Positions 23,074 through 31,763 of a stretch of 64,000 nt of DNA are shown piece after piece (position 1 is the stretch's first letter; each line of letters begins with the position of its first letter). The position numbers and the translations under genes are program-made. Source of the DNA: a virus; IMG/VR virus record IMGVR_UViG_3300038701_002786, positions 1 through 64,000 of that record, one strand, 5' to 3'. A model generated the notes under the pieces. It had not been told where the DNA came from. It did no database searches and saw only the letters and a program-made list of their open reading frames with translations.

Positions 23074-23464
23074 CTTGCCTTCCTGTCCACTCGATAATTT
23101 CCCACGGAAAGTCATCGGATGATGGGTTCATCGACAAATCACCAGGACCATTGATAAAATCCAAATTGTGTTTGTTATTATACTTGAACAACGTTTCTAC
23201 ACGACACACCACGTATCGCATCAATTTGCACATTTCTTCGACGCCACCAAGCGAACCACTTGTTTCAAGAAATCCCCTTGGGTCGCTCCACACAAACCCT
23301 TCATCGTAGTGACCACGGAACTCAAACATCAAATCCCAACCAAAACCCTGTACAGTAGATATTGCATAGTCAACACAATATACACTCCCGCTTTGGCCAT
23401 CTTCATTGATAACAATTCTGTAATCACTCCTATCAATTCGACATACCAAGCTTTCTTCTGCCAT
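23066..23464 (-). CDS. protein of unknown function
   Basis: I use the ATG at 23464, right behind the upstream stop and with GGAG upstream. The 132-residue product is beta-rich at the start (YRIVINEDGQSGSVYCVDYA) and helical later. No family is recognised. Confidence 0.5.
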   Translation of the reverse strand: MAEESLVCRIDRSDYRIVINEDGQSGSVYCVDYAISTVQGFGWDLMFEFRGHYDEGFVWSDPRGFLETSGSLGGVEEMCKLMRYVVCRVETLFKYNNKHNLDFINGPGDLSMNPSSDDFPWEIIEWTGRQDG

Positions 23465-23465
23465 C

Positions 23466-23714
23466 TCACTTCTCCTCATGCAATGCCGGAGCACCAACCA
23501 ACTCGCGCCCCTCGGGGGTTGCTCGCCAAATTGCACTGCCACCAAAAAACGATGAACTCTTCACCCTCAATGCCACCAATCCAGACTCTTGCATCTCAAG
23601 CATCAAAGGTTCATCTTCTGGGCACACGAAAATATTACGCCACCCTGGGCGCTCTGTATTCATGCCGAGCATATGGTTGAGCCTGTCGATATGTTCTTTA
23701 TTTGCATCTGCCAT
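23466..23714 (-). CDS. stand-alone LG-N-RN winged domain protein
   Basis: The 82-residue product consists of the domain alone: HIDRLNHMLGMN, GWRNIFVC, MQESGLVALRV and WRATPEGRELVG. It matches the C-termini of the 19363 and 27930 proteins. The start at 23714 follows TGGAGCACAC. A small winged-helix DNA- or RNA-binding role is inferred. Confidence 0.65.
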   Translation of the reverse strand: MADANKEHIDRLNHMLGMNTERPGWRNIFVCPEDEPLMLEMQESGLVALRVKSSSFFGGSAIWRATPEGRELVGAPALHEEK

Positions 23715-23726
23715 GTGTGCTCCATT

Positions 23727-24554
23727 TCACGCCACGTTGTTGTACGGCACATATTCGGGTTGCTCGATCGACGTTGGGTATGACAACCCACCATCGATGC
23801 GATGTTTTTTGTCCAGCGACCACACATAACAGTGGTTGCCGGGATGTTTGAACTTCCTCGCACCGATCGTGGCCAACGCGTGCTTGATATAATCGACCCG
23901 GTTGCCACCACCATACTCCGGTGCGCCAAGTTGCTCCAGCGCAACACGAGCGGCATCAGCGCCAGATTCATCGTTGCGAAACTTTGAGAGCATCCTGGGC
24001 GAGATGACGCGCCCATCAGGGGTGATACAGTGGGTGCGTGATGCACTTCGACCGAGATACAGCGCATTGTGCGCTTTGTAGATGGTGCCTACATGTCCGG
24101 GCAGGATAACCTTGCCATCGTGTGTGTGTCGCATCATCGGATCACTGTACGCCATGATCGCGCGCCAGCCCTTGTGTGACTTGACCAGGTCGAATGCTCG
24201 TTTGAGGAACCATGTCTCTGCATTATAGCCAACCTCATCCAATAAGACAAATCGACCAAGCTCCGCAGATTCATCCGCGCCAAGGCCCGTCCATTTGGGC
24301 AACACGCGGTTGTTCATCGGCATCGAGAAGACAGCACACCCAACAAGGCGACCGTGCTGATACAAACCAACGCGAGCGCGCGCAGCTGGATAAGAGCCGC
24401 TGTAGTGATGAGTGGCGATGAAGTCACGCGCCGTGGTGTCATCGTCGATAAGCACGGCTTCCAGCGTGGATGTGTCGACCACATGGCGAGGCTTCACCCA
24501 TCGGCTTTTGCCCTCATTCCAGCGCTGTGACTCATTCCATAGGCTAAGTTGCAT
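23727..24554 (-). CDS. Mom-like DNA-modification acyltransferase (GNAT fold)
   Basis: I use the ATG at 24554. The 275-residue product has HHYSGSYPAARARVGLY, then GRLVGCAVFSMP, ESAELGRFVLLDEVGYNAETWFL and MAYSDPMM. This order matches the GNAT-like core of the phage Mu Mom family, which adds a methylcarbamoyl group to adenine and blocks restriction. An extra C-terminal part of about 80 residues includes YGGGNRVDYI and YVWSLDKKHRI. The modification of adenine in this phage is an inference from the family. Confidence 0.7.
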   Translation of the reverse strand: MQLSLWNESQRWNEGKSRWVKPRHVVDTSTLEAVLIDDDTTARDFIATHHYSGSYPAARARVGLYQHGRLVGCAVFSMPMNNRVLPKWTGLGADESAELGRFVLLDEVGYNAETWFLKRAFDLVKSHKGWRAIMAYSDPMMRHTHDGKVILPGHVGTIYKAHNALYLGRSASRTHCITPDGRVISPRMLSKFRNDESGADAARVALEQLGAPEYGGGNRVDYIKHALATIGARKFKHPGNHCYVWSLDKKHRIDGGLSYPTSIEQPEYVPYNNVA

Positions 24555-24561
24555 TGTATCC

Positions 24562-24813
24562 TCAATAGTTCTTATCAACCGCTTTGATCCAAAAATAAAA
24601 ATGGCGAGGGACCGATTCATTGATAATTTTCGATTCATTGATGATTTTCAATGTGCACGCACGAGGCAACATATGGTCCATCATGTACACATACTTGTCG
24701 TACTGCTCTTGCTTGGTCTTGGCTTGCTTTATGCGCTGACTGATACGCACGACACACACACAATCCCATTCACCACAAACATTGCAATCACACGGCAAAC
24801 TGATAGCGTTCAT
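24562..24813 (-). CDS. small cysteine-containing protein
   Basis: The 83-residue product has CDCNVCGEWDCVC at the N-terminus, a possible zinc knuckle. The rest is helical and basic, with a local repeat KIINES-KIINES. It overlaps its upstream neighbour by ATGA. Confidence 0.5.
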   Translation of the reverse strand: MNAISLPCDCNVCGEWDCVCVVRISQRIKQAKTKQEQYDKYVYMMDHMLPRACTLKIINESKIINESVPRHFYFWIKAVDKNY

Positions 24814-25550
24814 GGGTTCGCCTCGATGCGTTGCATCTGTTTGTGGTGGATGTAAAACGTGGTGTATAGCGCTCGACAGTAGGCATCCTTATATCCTTCA
24901 CAACTCAATCCATCCAAACACACAGTCAATAAGCGTTGTGATTCTCTCGGCGTCCACTCCATGTGGATAGGTGATGCTCTTGGGCCTTCGTACAACACAA
25001 AGCCCCCAACCATATTGACACTTGCAAATACAAACATCCCCCTCTGGTTATTAAGCACTCTCGGGTCCGGCATAAGACCACTGGCAACAGAAACAACATC
25101 CTTAAATCCCGCACTCTCAAGATGTGGGCATGGCTTTCTATCCAAAATTGAAGGTGTTTTACCCTCTAAAGTCGGGGGTGAAATACCCTCACTCCATGTG
25201 GAGGGTTTTCGTATTTTGGTGCCGTGCATCCTCACCATCATGGGCAAACAATGATCAAGCAACCAACGGTTGCGGGTATTGCAGTCGCAATCGTGAGAGT
25301 GCCAACCTTGGTCCCGTATGATCGATGTCAATGCTGCAACCGATCCACGTACATCCAAATCCATGCGGTGCATGACGTAGATGTATTGCCTGTGAAGACG
25401 GTCGGGCATCGAAATGCCCTTTGTGTCTTTGATGTATTGCCACACTTCATCAGCCAAAGGCTTGTCTCGATCCACCCGAGCCAACCACTGAAATAAGCCA
25501 CCAAGACCTTGCTGATGGCAAGCGCTTCTAAGTTCGCCAAAATCAACCAC
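24810..25550 (-). CDS. DFGE-start protein, paralogue of 21711
   Basis: A GTG at 25550 has GGAGG 6 bases upstream and gives the start VVDFGELRSA, which aligns with the ATG start of the 21711 paralogue. I therefore prefer it to the ATG at 25568. The 246-residue product is helical in the first half and beta-rich near the end (FVFASVNMVGGFVLYEGPR). No domain is recognised. Confidence 0.55.
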   Translation of the reverse strand: MVDFGELRSACHQQGLGGLFQWLARVDRDKPLADEVWQYIKDTKGISMPDRLHRQYIYVMHRMDLDVRGSVAALTSIIRDQGWHSHDCDCNTRNRWLLDHCLPMMVRMHGTKIRKPSTWSEGISPPTLEGKTPSILDRKPCPHLESAGFKDVVSVASGLMPDPRVLNNQRGMFVFASVNMVGGFVLYEGPRASPIHMEWTPRESQRLLTVCLDGLSCEGYKDAYCRALYTTFYIHHKQMQRIEANP

Positions 25551-26163
25551 ACTCAACCTCCACGCCATCCACCATCAAAGTCGACTTCATCACAGTCACA
25601 TCTCGATCCTTAATCACCACAGTGAGCGCTGTATTGAGTCGTTGGATCTCATGTATTGCAGATGACTCAAAATACTCAGCCATTTGCGCCTTGAGCGCTT
25701 CATCCTCACAGGATTCAACGATCAATGATGCAGTTTCCCATCTGTGGAGTTGGACGGCTTCACGAAGCGCGCCAAATTCACCGTGCTCTTCAACACACTG
25801 CATATCCATGCGTCGCAAAACCTCTTGACTGAACCTCACCCAATAATGACGCACTGTAGCCTTGTCTACACCCTTGCGTGATGGGACGATTTTCCTCGTC
25901 ATTTTGTTGATGTAAAATGACCTCTCATAAGGCAATTCAATTGGCGCAAATCGCTCATCAGACAGGTTGAGGTATCGATAGAAATATTGTTCTTGAGAGT
26001 TTCTGGGGGCATCAACGCGCTCCACCAAATACACATCGCCATCAATGACAAAGCGTTGCTGACTCTCTTTCATCTCTTGCAGTTCATGGCCCGACACCCC
26101 GAGCCGCTGCGCAACTGTGGTTGCCTTCATTGGCCTGGAGCGCTCTGCTTTTTCATCATTCAC
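25543..26163 (-). CDS. protein of unknown function with possible HTH
   Basis: The 206-residue product has ATTVAQRLGVSGHELQEMKE (about 14-33), which may be a helix-turn-helix, followed by beta strands (FVIDGDVYLVERV) and a helical C-terminal half. It overlaps the GTG start of the next gene by 8 bases. Confidence 0.5.
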   Translation of the reverse strand: MNDEKAERSRPMKATTVAQRLGVSGHELQEMKESQQRFVIDGDVYLVERVDAPRNSQEQYFYRYLNLSDERFAPIELPYERSFYINKMTRKIVPSRKGVDKATVRHYWVRFSQEVLRRMDMQCVEEHGEFGALREAVQLHRWETASLIVESCEDEALKAQMAEYFESSAIHEIQRLNTALTVVIKDRDVTVMKSTLMVDGVEVECG

Positions 26164-26178
26164 AACACACCCTCTTAT

Positions 26179-26382
26179 TCAACAAAACAGTCCGTCAATA
26201 TAAAGTTGTAACGCCATGATGCGCGTAAGCTCTCGAAACGCCAGATTTGGCTTCGAGCTTCTGGACACATGCCAAATCAACCACTTTCGCTTAACAGTCA
26301 GCCCGATGTTGACCTTCGCCATAGATGGTGAAGCACACAACGCTCGGTGTCGCATTTGTTTTTTCACGTCTTCACTGAGCAT
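26179..26382 (-). CDS. small basic protein
   Basis: The start at 26382 overlaps the upstream zinc gene by 11 bases. The 67-residue product is basic (VKKQMRHRALCASPSMAKVN), with no recognised domain. Confidence 0.45.
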   Translation of the reverse strand: MLSEDVKKQMRHRALCASPSMAKVNIGLTVKRKWLIWHVSRSSKPNLAFRELTRIMALQLYIDGLFC

Positions 26383-26608
26383 TGGTCTCCTCACATTTGG
26401 TACACATCACCAACGAGTCATCGCCAGCGGTGTCAAACCACTCTCCGCACACTTCACAATGCTTCGCTTCACCACCGAGGATCGCGTGAGCGAGTGGATG
26501 AAGGTAAATCTCGGCATCTTCACGACATGTTGTGCACGTTGTCAGCCCATCATCACCGTCGCCCTCAGACCTTGGCACAAGGCGCTCACAACACCCACAC
26601 ACACTCAT
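26372..26608 (-). CDS. small double zinc-ribbon protein
   Basis: I use the ATG at 26608, preceded by CAGGGTGAAACA as in the 20202 start; an in-frame ATG at 26629 is the alternative. The 78-residue product has CGCC, CTTC, CEVCGEWF and CTKC, so two four-cysteine sites. It is not of the CGC-type miniprotein family. Confidence 0.55.
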   Translation of the reverse strand: MSVCGCCERLVPRSEGDGDDGLTTCTTCREDAEIYLHPLAHAILGGEAKHCEVCGEWFDTAGDDSLVMCTKCEETNAQ

Positions 26609-26632
26609 TGTTTCACCCTGCTCTGGCATGGC

Positions 26633-27190
26633 TTAAAACTCACTGGACGCAATGTAAGCCGTAGATACCAAATCCTCCACAAGCGAAAGCGCAAGGTGTA
26701 CAGGACGCCCGTTTTCATCGTGGAATTGAAAATCTTTGATGTCTTGAGGGGTCAATCGCTCGACACTGACTGGTTCAATATCCATTTCTGCCATGGTTGC
26801 GCCAATTGCTCGCTCAACTACCTTGACCGCCAGATTGGGATCGTCCGCCCACACCCAGTGGTATGCCCCATCATCAACGCGGTAGATTTTGAGTTGTTGC
26901 ATGAGACGATTGAGTCTCTTGTTGCTCAACTCATCATGAGTCAACAGCAAAGACATTTCCTTGGCAATTTCCTCTCGAAGCCAGTGCTGGTTTACATCCA
27001 GTTCTTCGACAGGAACACCCAACTCTTCACCAGGGCCACACTTGCCTTTGTGTGTGCATACATCATCGGCAAACATGAACCTGTTCCACTCATTCCAGAT
27101 CGGTTCCCCGCATGATTCACAAATGCTAATGTACTCACGATCGCGCAACTCAACTTCTCGCTCAATCTCTTGTTTGTCCATCCTATCCAT
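26633..27190 (-). CDS. IYR-DDG domain protein with zinc motif, paralogue of 29784
   Basis: The 185-residue product has CESCGEP and later CTHKGKC near the N-terminus. It then has LKIYRVDDGAYHWVWAD, a helix with A-x-x-x-IG, and VERLTPQDIKDF. The second half closely follows the 29784 protein, which carries a membrane segment in place of the zinc site. It has no assigned function. Confidence 0.6.
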   Translation of the reverse strand: MDRMDKQEIEREVELRDREYISICESCGEPIWNEWNRFMFADDVCTHKGKCGPGEELGVPVEELDVNQHWLREEIAKEMSLLLTHDELSNKRLNRLMQQLKIYRVDDGAYHWVWADDPNLAVKVVERAIGATMAEMDIEPVSVERLTPQDIKDFQFHDENGRPVHLALSLVEDLVSTAYIASSEF

Positions 27191-27267
27191 AGTCTTTTCT
27201 CACTGTGTTTGTTGTTTTATTCACTGTGCTTCGCACCGACGAAGCTCTCTTTCGATGCCTACGCCGT

Positions 27268-27915
27268 TCACCATTCACTCCATTCATCAAAACACTCATC
27301 CAAAAATTCATCATGGTGCCCATCACCAGTTGGCGTGTCTTCCGGTTCGGGCACATCGGTCCAAGTGACATTCAGAACCAATGACTCACCTGTGCAGGGC
27401 GTGCGTCCTCCGTGCGAGGATCGAATCACATCACCATCTTTACTCGGCTCTGACATCACGCTGAAGTCACTGTCATGCTCGTCACCGCACGCGGGGCAAT
27501 TGTGATAGTAAAAGCACATTTGGTCGAACACATGGTCAGGGTTACCGTCATACCAATCCCATTCCTTAGTCAGTTCGTGTGTGTGTTGCTCACCCTCATA
27601 ATACATGAAGCCTCGCGTCAGTTTCGTCTTTGGCCGTGGGTTTTTGAGCATCAGGACTTCCTCACACTCCCAAAACAAATGACAACCGCTAAACACCTTG
27701 CCGGTGGTCTCACACTCGGTCAAACCCACCACAATTGAATCACACATTGCCACAGCGACGATCTGGCCTTCGATCTGGAACCAGATGCGATCACCCCGTC
27801 GAAACCCCTTCGGTGCATATTGCAACGTCCAGAACGCAAATCCATCGCCTTTGAGCTTGTCTTCCAGTGTGTGCTTGGCTTGTGCCTTTGGTACAGCAAT
27901 CAGTATATCAGTCAC
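27268..27915 (-). CDS. protein with PUA/ASCH-like N-terminal domain
   Basis: A GTG start at 27915 with CAGGAG 5 bases upstream follows the preceding stop directly; the ATG at 27972 would overlap that gene. The 215-residue product has FAFWTLQYAPKGFRRGDRIW and FQIEGQIVAVAMCDSIVVG, resembling ASCH or EVE-type RNA/modified-base-binding folds. A CPACGDEHD motif and an acidic tail follow. The fold call is tentative. Confidence 0.5.
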   Translation of the reverse strand: MTDILIAVPKAQAKHTLEDKLKGDGFAFWTLQYAPKGFRRGDRIWFQIEGQIVAVAMCDSIVVGLTECETTGKVFSGCHLFWECEEVLMLKNPRPKTKLTRGFMYYEGEQHTHELTKEWDWYDGNPDHVFDQMCFYYHNCPACGDEHDSDFSVMSEPSKDGDVIRSSHGGRTPCTGESLVLNVTWTDVPEPEDTPTGDGHHDEFLDECFDEWSEW

Positions 27916-27929
27916 AGGTTCTCCTGGGT

Positions 27930-28448
27930 TTACTTCCGTGCAAATTCGCGTCCACATTCGGTCACTGACCAAATCTCCGCATCCGTTGTTTCTCGATCCT
28001 CATGACGCAGCATCAAACCCCATGCAGCAAGTTCATGTACAAACCTTTGGGTCTTTTGCCTGGGACCAGTGGTGTAATTGTTGCGATATGACTCGCCCTC
28101 CCCCGCAGTGTTAAGGCCCAGAGCATGGCGAAGAATAGCGAGATGCTGCATGGTCACTTCATCAAAAGAGGTGATGTCCAACTCATTGTCGATGACCAGG
28201 CGCACAACAACATGTTCGATATTTTCAACCACAAACGGATAGTTAGGATCATCAGGCTCTTCAAGCAACACATCAGTCAAATGACCCAACCGCACATCAG
28301 CGCGCAAACTCAAAGAAGGCTCAATGCTCTCAAGCTCATATCCAGCCAGTTCAACAGCTTCCTTCAGCGCGCCCTGTCTGGTTGTTGAATCACATTCCCA
28401 GAAGTATTCGTCATCGGTACTACAGCACCATTTAATTCCATCGGTCAT
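27930..28448 (-). CDS. protein with C-terminal LG-N-RN winged domain
   Basis: The 172-residue product has an N-terminal acidic part and then LAILRHALGLN, SYRNNYTTG, AAWGLMLRHED and WSVTECGREF, the domain shared with 19363 and 23466. It is the first gene after the TGTAAAC palindrome at 28460, with AGGAATAGACA before the ATG. Confidence 0.65.
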   Translation of the reverse strand: MTDGIKWCCSTDDEYFWECDSTTRQGALKEAVELAGYELESIEPSLSLRADVRLGHLTDVLLEEPDDPNYPFVVENIEHVVVRLVIDNELDITSFDEVTMQHLAILRHALGLNTAGEGESYRNNYTTGPRQKTQRFVHELAAWGLMLRHEDRETTDAEIWSVTECGREFARK

Positions 28449-28459
28449 TGTCTATTCCT

Positions 28460-28478
28460 GCTGTAAACTGTTTACAGC
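28460..28478. promoter_or_regulatory. TGTAAAC palindrome, copy 1
   Basis: The palindrome GCTGTAAAC-T-GTTTACAGC has perfect 9-bp arms. It lies 11 bases upstream of the start codon of the leftward gene at 28448, right before its ribosome site. Three related copies are at 31727, 38866 and 47337. Confidence 0.75.
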
Positions 28479-28486
28479 TTCTCTTG

Positions 28487-29431
28487 TTAACTAAAGTTTA
28501 GATTTACGACACAAGGGTCCAAAATCACGGGCTCTTTACATTCAACAGACATCTGCTCCGGCAAAGGAACCGATGGCAATTTGGTTCCAATTGGTTGACG
28601 TAACAACTCGGTCAATACATGTTCACATGCCTGCAAAACATCACGCCAAACCGCTCTTTCGACTGCATCAGTTGTTAGCACAGGATCATATGCGGTCCAT
28701 TCAGCGACACCAATGTTGTCCATTTTCCAGAAACCTAAAACTACAGGGTACGGAGTCGTTGGTCGCGATAGTTCCGCGCACACCCCAAAACTACTTGATA
28801 CAGCAGAATTACCGTGATGATCGCGACCCTCAACAACCAAGTTTAAGACGAACGCCTCAGCGGCCTGTTCATGTTCAATGACATAACGCCGGTGTGCAGC
28901 AATTGGCGCTCCGTGGAGCACGCCATTACCACCAAGGGTCTGATGGTAAAAACCGACGTTATATTGGCTAATGTGATCCCACTTTAAAAAGTCAATATCT
29001 TTGCCCTGTCGCCAACAATACTGAGCTGCGCGTATCAACATGGAAACATCTGAAAACCAACAAAACAACCGGGTCAAAACAACCAACGCATCAAAACGGT
29101 CCAGCACATGCCAGTGGGCACACTCGCGGGGCAAGGCATTGTCCTGGTGTGTGTAACTCGTTATATGACATGGTATTCTTGGTTCATTAGCGCACAATTC
29201 AAAAGACAGACAAAAACCCCAATAGCCGATACCACCAATATGAATAATCTCTTCAACAACCAGTGAATCTGCAACATACGGGAAGCATTTATCCAAAAAC
29301 CAATCCCAATCGTCGAGTTCAAAGTTGCACTGACACAACACCGCAGACAAACTTTGTACGGTCTTCAACTTGTTGTTCGCATTGGCCCAACTACGGACCT
29401 CTGCCATCAAATGTAGTTTGGCTAAACTCAT
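28487..29431 (-). CDS. protein of unknown function
   Basis: I use the ATG at 29431, overlapping the upstream stop (ATGA). The 314-residue product is rich in Trp, Cys and His (DDWDWFLDKCFPYVADS; LTRLFCWFSDVSMLIRAAQY). No domain is recognised. Confidence 0.55.
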   Translation of the reverse strand: MSLAKLHLMAEVRSWANANNKLKTVQSLSAVLCQCNFELDDWDWFLDKCFPYVADSLVVEEIIHIGGIGYWGFCLSFELCANEPRIPCHITSYTHQDNALPRECAHWHVLDRFDALVVLTRLFCWFSDVSMLIRAAQYCWRQGKDIDFLKWDHISQYNVGFYHQTLGGNGVLHGAPIAAHRRYVIEHEQAAEAFVLNLVVEGRDHHGNSAVSSSFGVCAELSRPTTPYPVVLGFWKMDNIGVAEWTAYDPVLTTDAVERAVWRDVLQACEHVLTELLRQPIGTKLPSVPLPEQMSVECKEPVILDPCVVNLNFS

Positions 29432-29682
29432 TCTGTTTTCGCTGAGCGAGAGCTCACAACAAACGAAACGGTGAAGTCCCAATTAATTTCAATTGGCTGA
29501 AAACAAGAATCGCAGGTCGTCTTCAGTGAACATGTATTGTAGCGCAACACATCCTCCAAGCACTCCGTAATGTGGCCGCAATGCGGACACATGAACATAT
29601 CGTCAGACGACGTTGCACCATCTTCTTGGATGTGCACGTCGTGTGTTTTGGCAATCGCTTCTAATTCAATCTTCGTTTTCAT
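29428..29682 (-). CDS. zinc-ribbon protein
   Basis: Using the ATG at 29682, the 84-residue product has CPHCGH and, 25 residues on, CDSCFQPI, a four-cysteine zinc ribbon. The last part looks beta-rich (INWDFTVSFVV). Confidence 0.6.
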   Translation of the reverse strand: MKTKIELEAIAKTHDVHIQEDGATSSDDMFMCPHCGHITECLEDVLRYNTCSLKTTCDSCFQPIEINWDFTVSFVVSSRSAKTE

Positions 29683-29783
29683 GAACACATCCACCAATAT
29701 AAGGAACACACCAGTTCCTGAGACACAAGTAAGACACCAAAGACTTCCAATACAGAATGAAACTCAGTCAAAACAAACATTAC

Positions 29784-30377
29784 TCACCATGAACTTGAGC
29801 AGATATAAAGCCAAATAGCGCCGCAACGAGCCACTTGAAATGCACAAGGGACAGATTGTCTTGTCAACGCATCGATCGAACTGAATTCAACAACTTCATC
29901 TGGAGTAAGTTGATAGACCTCATCAGAATATTCGACATCCGCCATATACCCAATAGATGAATCAAGACACATGCGCGCCATTGTTTCATTTTCGGCCCAC
30001 ACCCAATGATATTCGCCATCATCGAAACGGTAAATGTTTAGAGCTCTGGTCAAGCGTCGATATTCATTTCTCGAATGTTGTTCGCGTTGGGTCAACTTGA
30101 TCAGTTCGGTCAATAATGCGTCACGTATTTGCACCTGAGACATAGCCTCGGACAACCCGCCTACGTGGCCATCAACCATATCCAACTCTCCACCATTACC
30201 CTGAGCCAACGATAATTGGCCATCTTGTGTACTGGAGGGTTTAGATATTTCAGCAATGGGATGTTCATTTTCTTTTGCGACACCAACTGCATCAATTCGC
30301 GCCTGCAAACGTTCAACAAACGCCGTCAAGCTCATGAAAATCAACATACACACCGTGAAAAGCATAAATTCACTCAT
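29784..30377 (-). CDS. membrane-anchored IYR-DDG domain protein, paralogue of 26633
   Basis: The 197-residue product begins with a membrane segment (FMLFTVCMLIFMSLTAFV). After a Gly/Ser/Gln-rich linker it has LNIYRFDDGEYHWVWAE, a helix ending SSIGYM, and VYQLTPDEVVEF, as in the 26633 protein. It overlaps the upstream gene by ATGA. Confidence 0.6.
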   Translation of the reverse strand: MSEFMLFTVCMLIFMSLTAFVERLQARIDAVGVAKENEHPIAEISKPSSTQDGQLSLAQGNGGELDMVDGHVGGLSEAMSQVQIRDALLTELIKLTQREQHSRNEYRRLTRALNIYRFDDGEYHWVWAENETMARMCLDSSIGYMADVEYSDEVYQLTPDEVVEFSSIDALTRQSVPCAFQVARCGAIWLYICSSSW

Positions 30378-31063
30378 TGCTCATTATCCTCATTGGAGTT
30401 CACCAAGTGCCAGGATTTCGACTCAACATCAATGTGCACAACAACCGATTCAACTATTGGCCCATCAGGAACGAATGGGTGTGACCACTCATGACCTCGC
30501 GCCATACAATATCCGTCGATCACATCGCCGATCAGCTCAGACAACTCGTTCAGATCGGCACCATGCCACACTGCATCTAAATCATCATCCTGCTGCCAGT
30601 CCGCATATGCAGACCACGCTTTTTCGAGCATCGACTTGATCTCACTTGCCGCAAGACAATCCCCTGTGCGCGCTGGTTTGGTCATGCGAACTTCGAGTTC
30701 ATAGCGCTGCTCAGTCCATCCGCGCTCCAAAACACGATTAACATACGCGTCGATAGCACCCATACGCGATGCGGCAAAACCCCATTCATATCCAGCATCA
30801 GTCACACACAGCATAGGCTTTACGCCCCATACTCGACGTTGAATATCAAGATGACGCTCAACGCTCTCAAAATGTGCCCATGCAAGGCTAGCGAGCCTCA
30901 CAAGAAGGCTCTGACGCCTTTGATGGTGGCGAACATGAAGCACTTCTGTGCATTGACGTAACAAGCCCGCCCAACCATGCGGACCCAGTTGGTCATCGTG
31001 CTCCTGGCTGTACTTCTGACGGGATTTGTACTTGGAAATAATCAGCGCGGTGAGAAATTTCAT
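30374..31063 (-). CDS. protein of unknown function
   Basis: The start has GAGGG 7 bases upstream. The 229-residue product is mainly helical, with a central CVTDAGYEWGFAASRMGAI segment and a beta-rich end (VESVVVHIDVES). No family is recognised. Confidence 0.55.
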   Translation of the reverse strand: MKFLTALIISKYKSRQKYSQEHDDQLGPHGWAGLLRQCTEVLHVRHHQRRQSLLVRLASLAWAHFESVERHLDIQRRVWGVKPMLCVTDAGYEWGFAASRMGAIDAYVNRVLERGWTEQRYELEVRMTKPARTGDCLAASEIKSMLEKAWSAYADWQQDDDLDAVWHGADLNELSELIGDVIDGYCMARGHEWSHPFVPDGPIVESVVVHIDVESKSWHLVNSNEDNEQ

Positions 31064-31125
31064 GGTTGGACCCTCTTTGTTGAATCCATTTGCATAGAAT
31101 GTTCAGTTACTTTACAGAATTATTG

Positions 31126-31155
31126 TTATCGGCTGTTATGTTATCGGCTGTTATG
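31126..31155. repeat. 15-bp tandem direct repeat
   Basis: TTATCGGCTGTTATG occurs twice in a row (31126-31140 and 31141-31155). The second copy runs into the stop codon of the gene at 31151. It is probably a recent duplication. Confidence 0.8.
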
Positions 31156-31711
31156 TCTTGGCGAGTTTTCCGCCAGGACAAAGGGTTTTGCTCAACAGAA
31201 ACAAAACCTGTTCGAACTTTTGATTGATGTTGTCATTGGGATTGACACCATTTGCTCTCAGTACTGCATCGAAACGCCTACCAAATTGCAGAAAACCATT
31301 CCGAGCAATCAATGCACGTTGCAACGTCTGGCGCACCAGTCTGAAGTCCGATTGCGTCGTCCAGCCCAAATCCTTGTACAGCAATTTCAATTGATGACAG
31401 GCCTCTTCGTACTGCGTCTTTGATGCAGCAATATCTCGACATGCCTGTGTGAATTGAGTTGAATCAGTCGATTCTGGCAAACCCAACGCTCGAAGTGACT
31501 CAATCCAAACCTGTTGAATATCACCATGTCGAATGACAGATGATTCCATCCGGAAATACTTGTCATTTAACTCAACAGATCGAATTTTCAGTGCAACCGT
31601 CTCCGCGCCTTGCCTGGAGAGCAAGACCAACCCCTGCTCGAAGCCTTGGACTTCGTAAACAAAGTCTGTGCGTCTGCTTCGATAGATATCACCGATTGAA
31701 ATATCAGTCAT
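31151..31711 (-). CDS. protein with small barrel-like N-terminus and helical C-terminus
   Basis: I use the ATG at 31711, with GGAG 8 bases upstream. The 186-residue product starts MTDISIGDIYRSRRTDFVYEV, a strand-rich element similar to starts in the 34419, 35424 and 31792 proteins, then becomes helical. It is the first gene behind the operator/promoter at 31768-31796 and the TGTAAAC palindrome at 31727. Confidence 0.6.
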   Translation of the reverse strand: MTDISIGDIYRSRRTDFVYEVQGFEQGLVLLSRQGAETVALKIRSVELNDKYFRMESSVIRHGDIQQVWIESLRALGLPESTDSTQFTQACRDIAASKTQYEEACHQLKLLYKDLGWTTQSDFRLVRQTLQRALIARNGFLQFGRRFDAVLRANGVNPNDNINQKFEQVLFLLSKTLCPGGKLAKT

Positions 31712-31726
31712 CACATTCACTCCGCA

Positions 31727-31746
31727 GGTGTAAACAGTTTACACCT
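31727..31746. promoter_or_regulatory. TGTAAAC palindrome, copy 2
   Basis: GGTGTAAA-CAGT-TTTACACC has 8-bp arms around 4 bases, one base longer in the centre than the other copies. It lies between the promoter at 31768-31796 and the ribosome site of the leftward gene at 31711. Confidence 0.7.
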
Positions 31747-31763
31747 AGTTTGTTTTGTATAAA

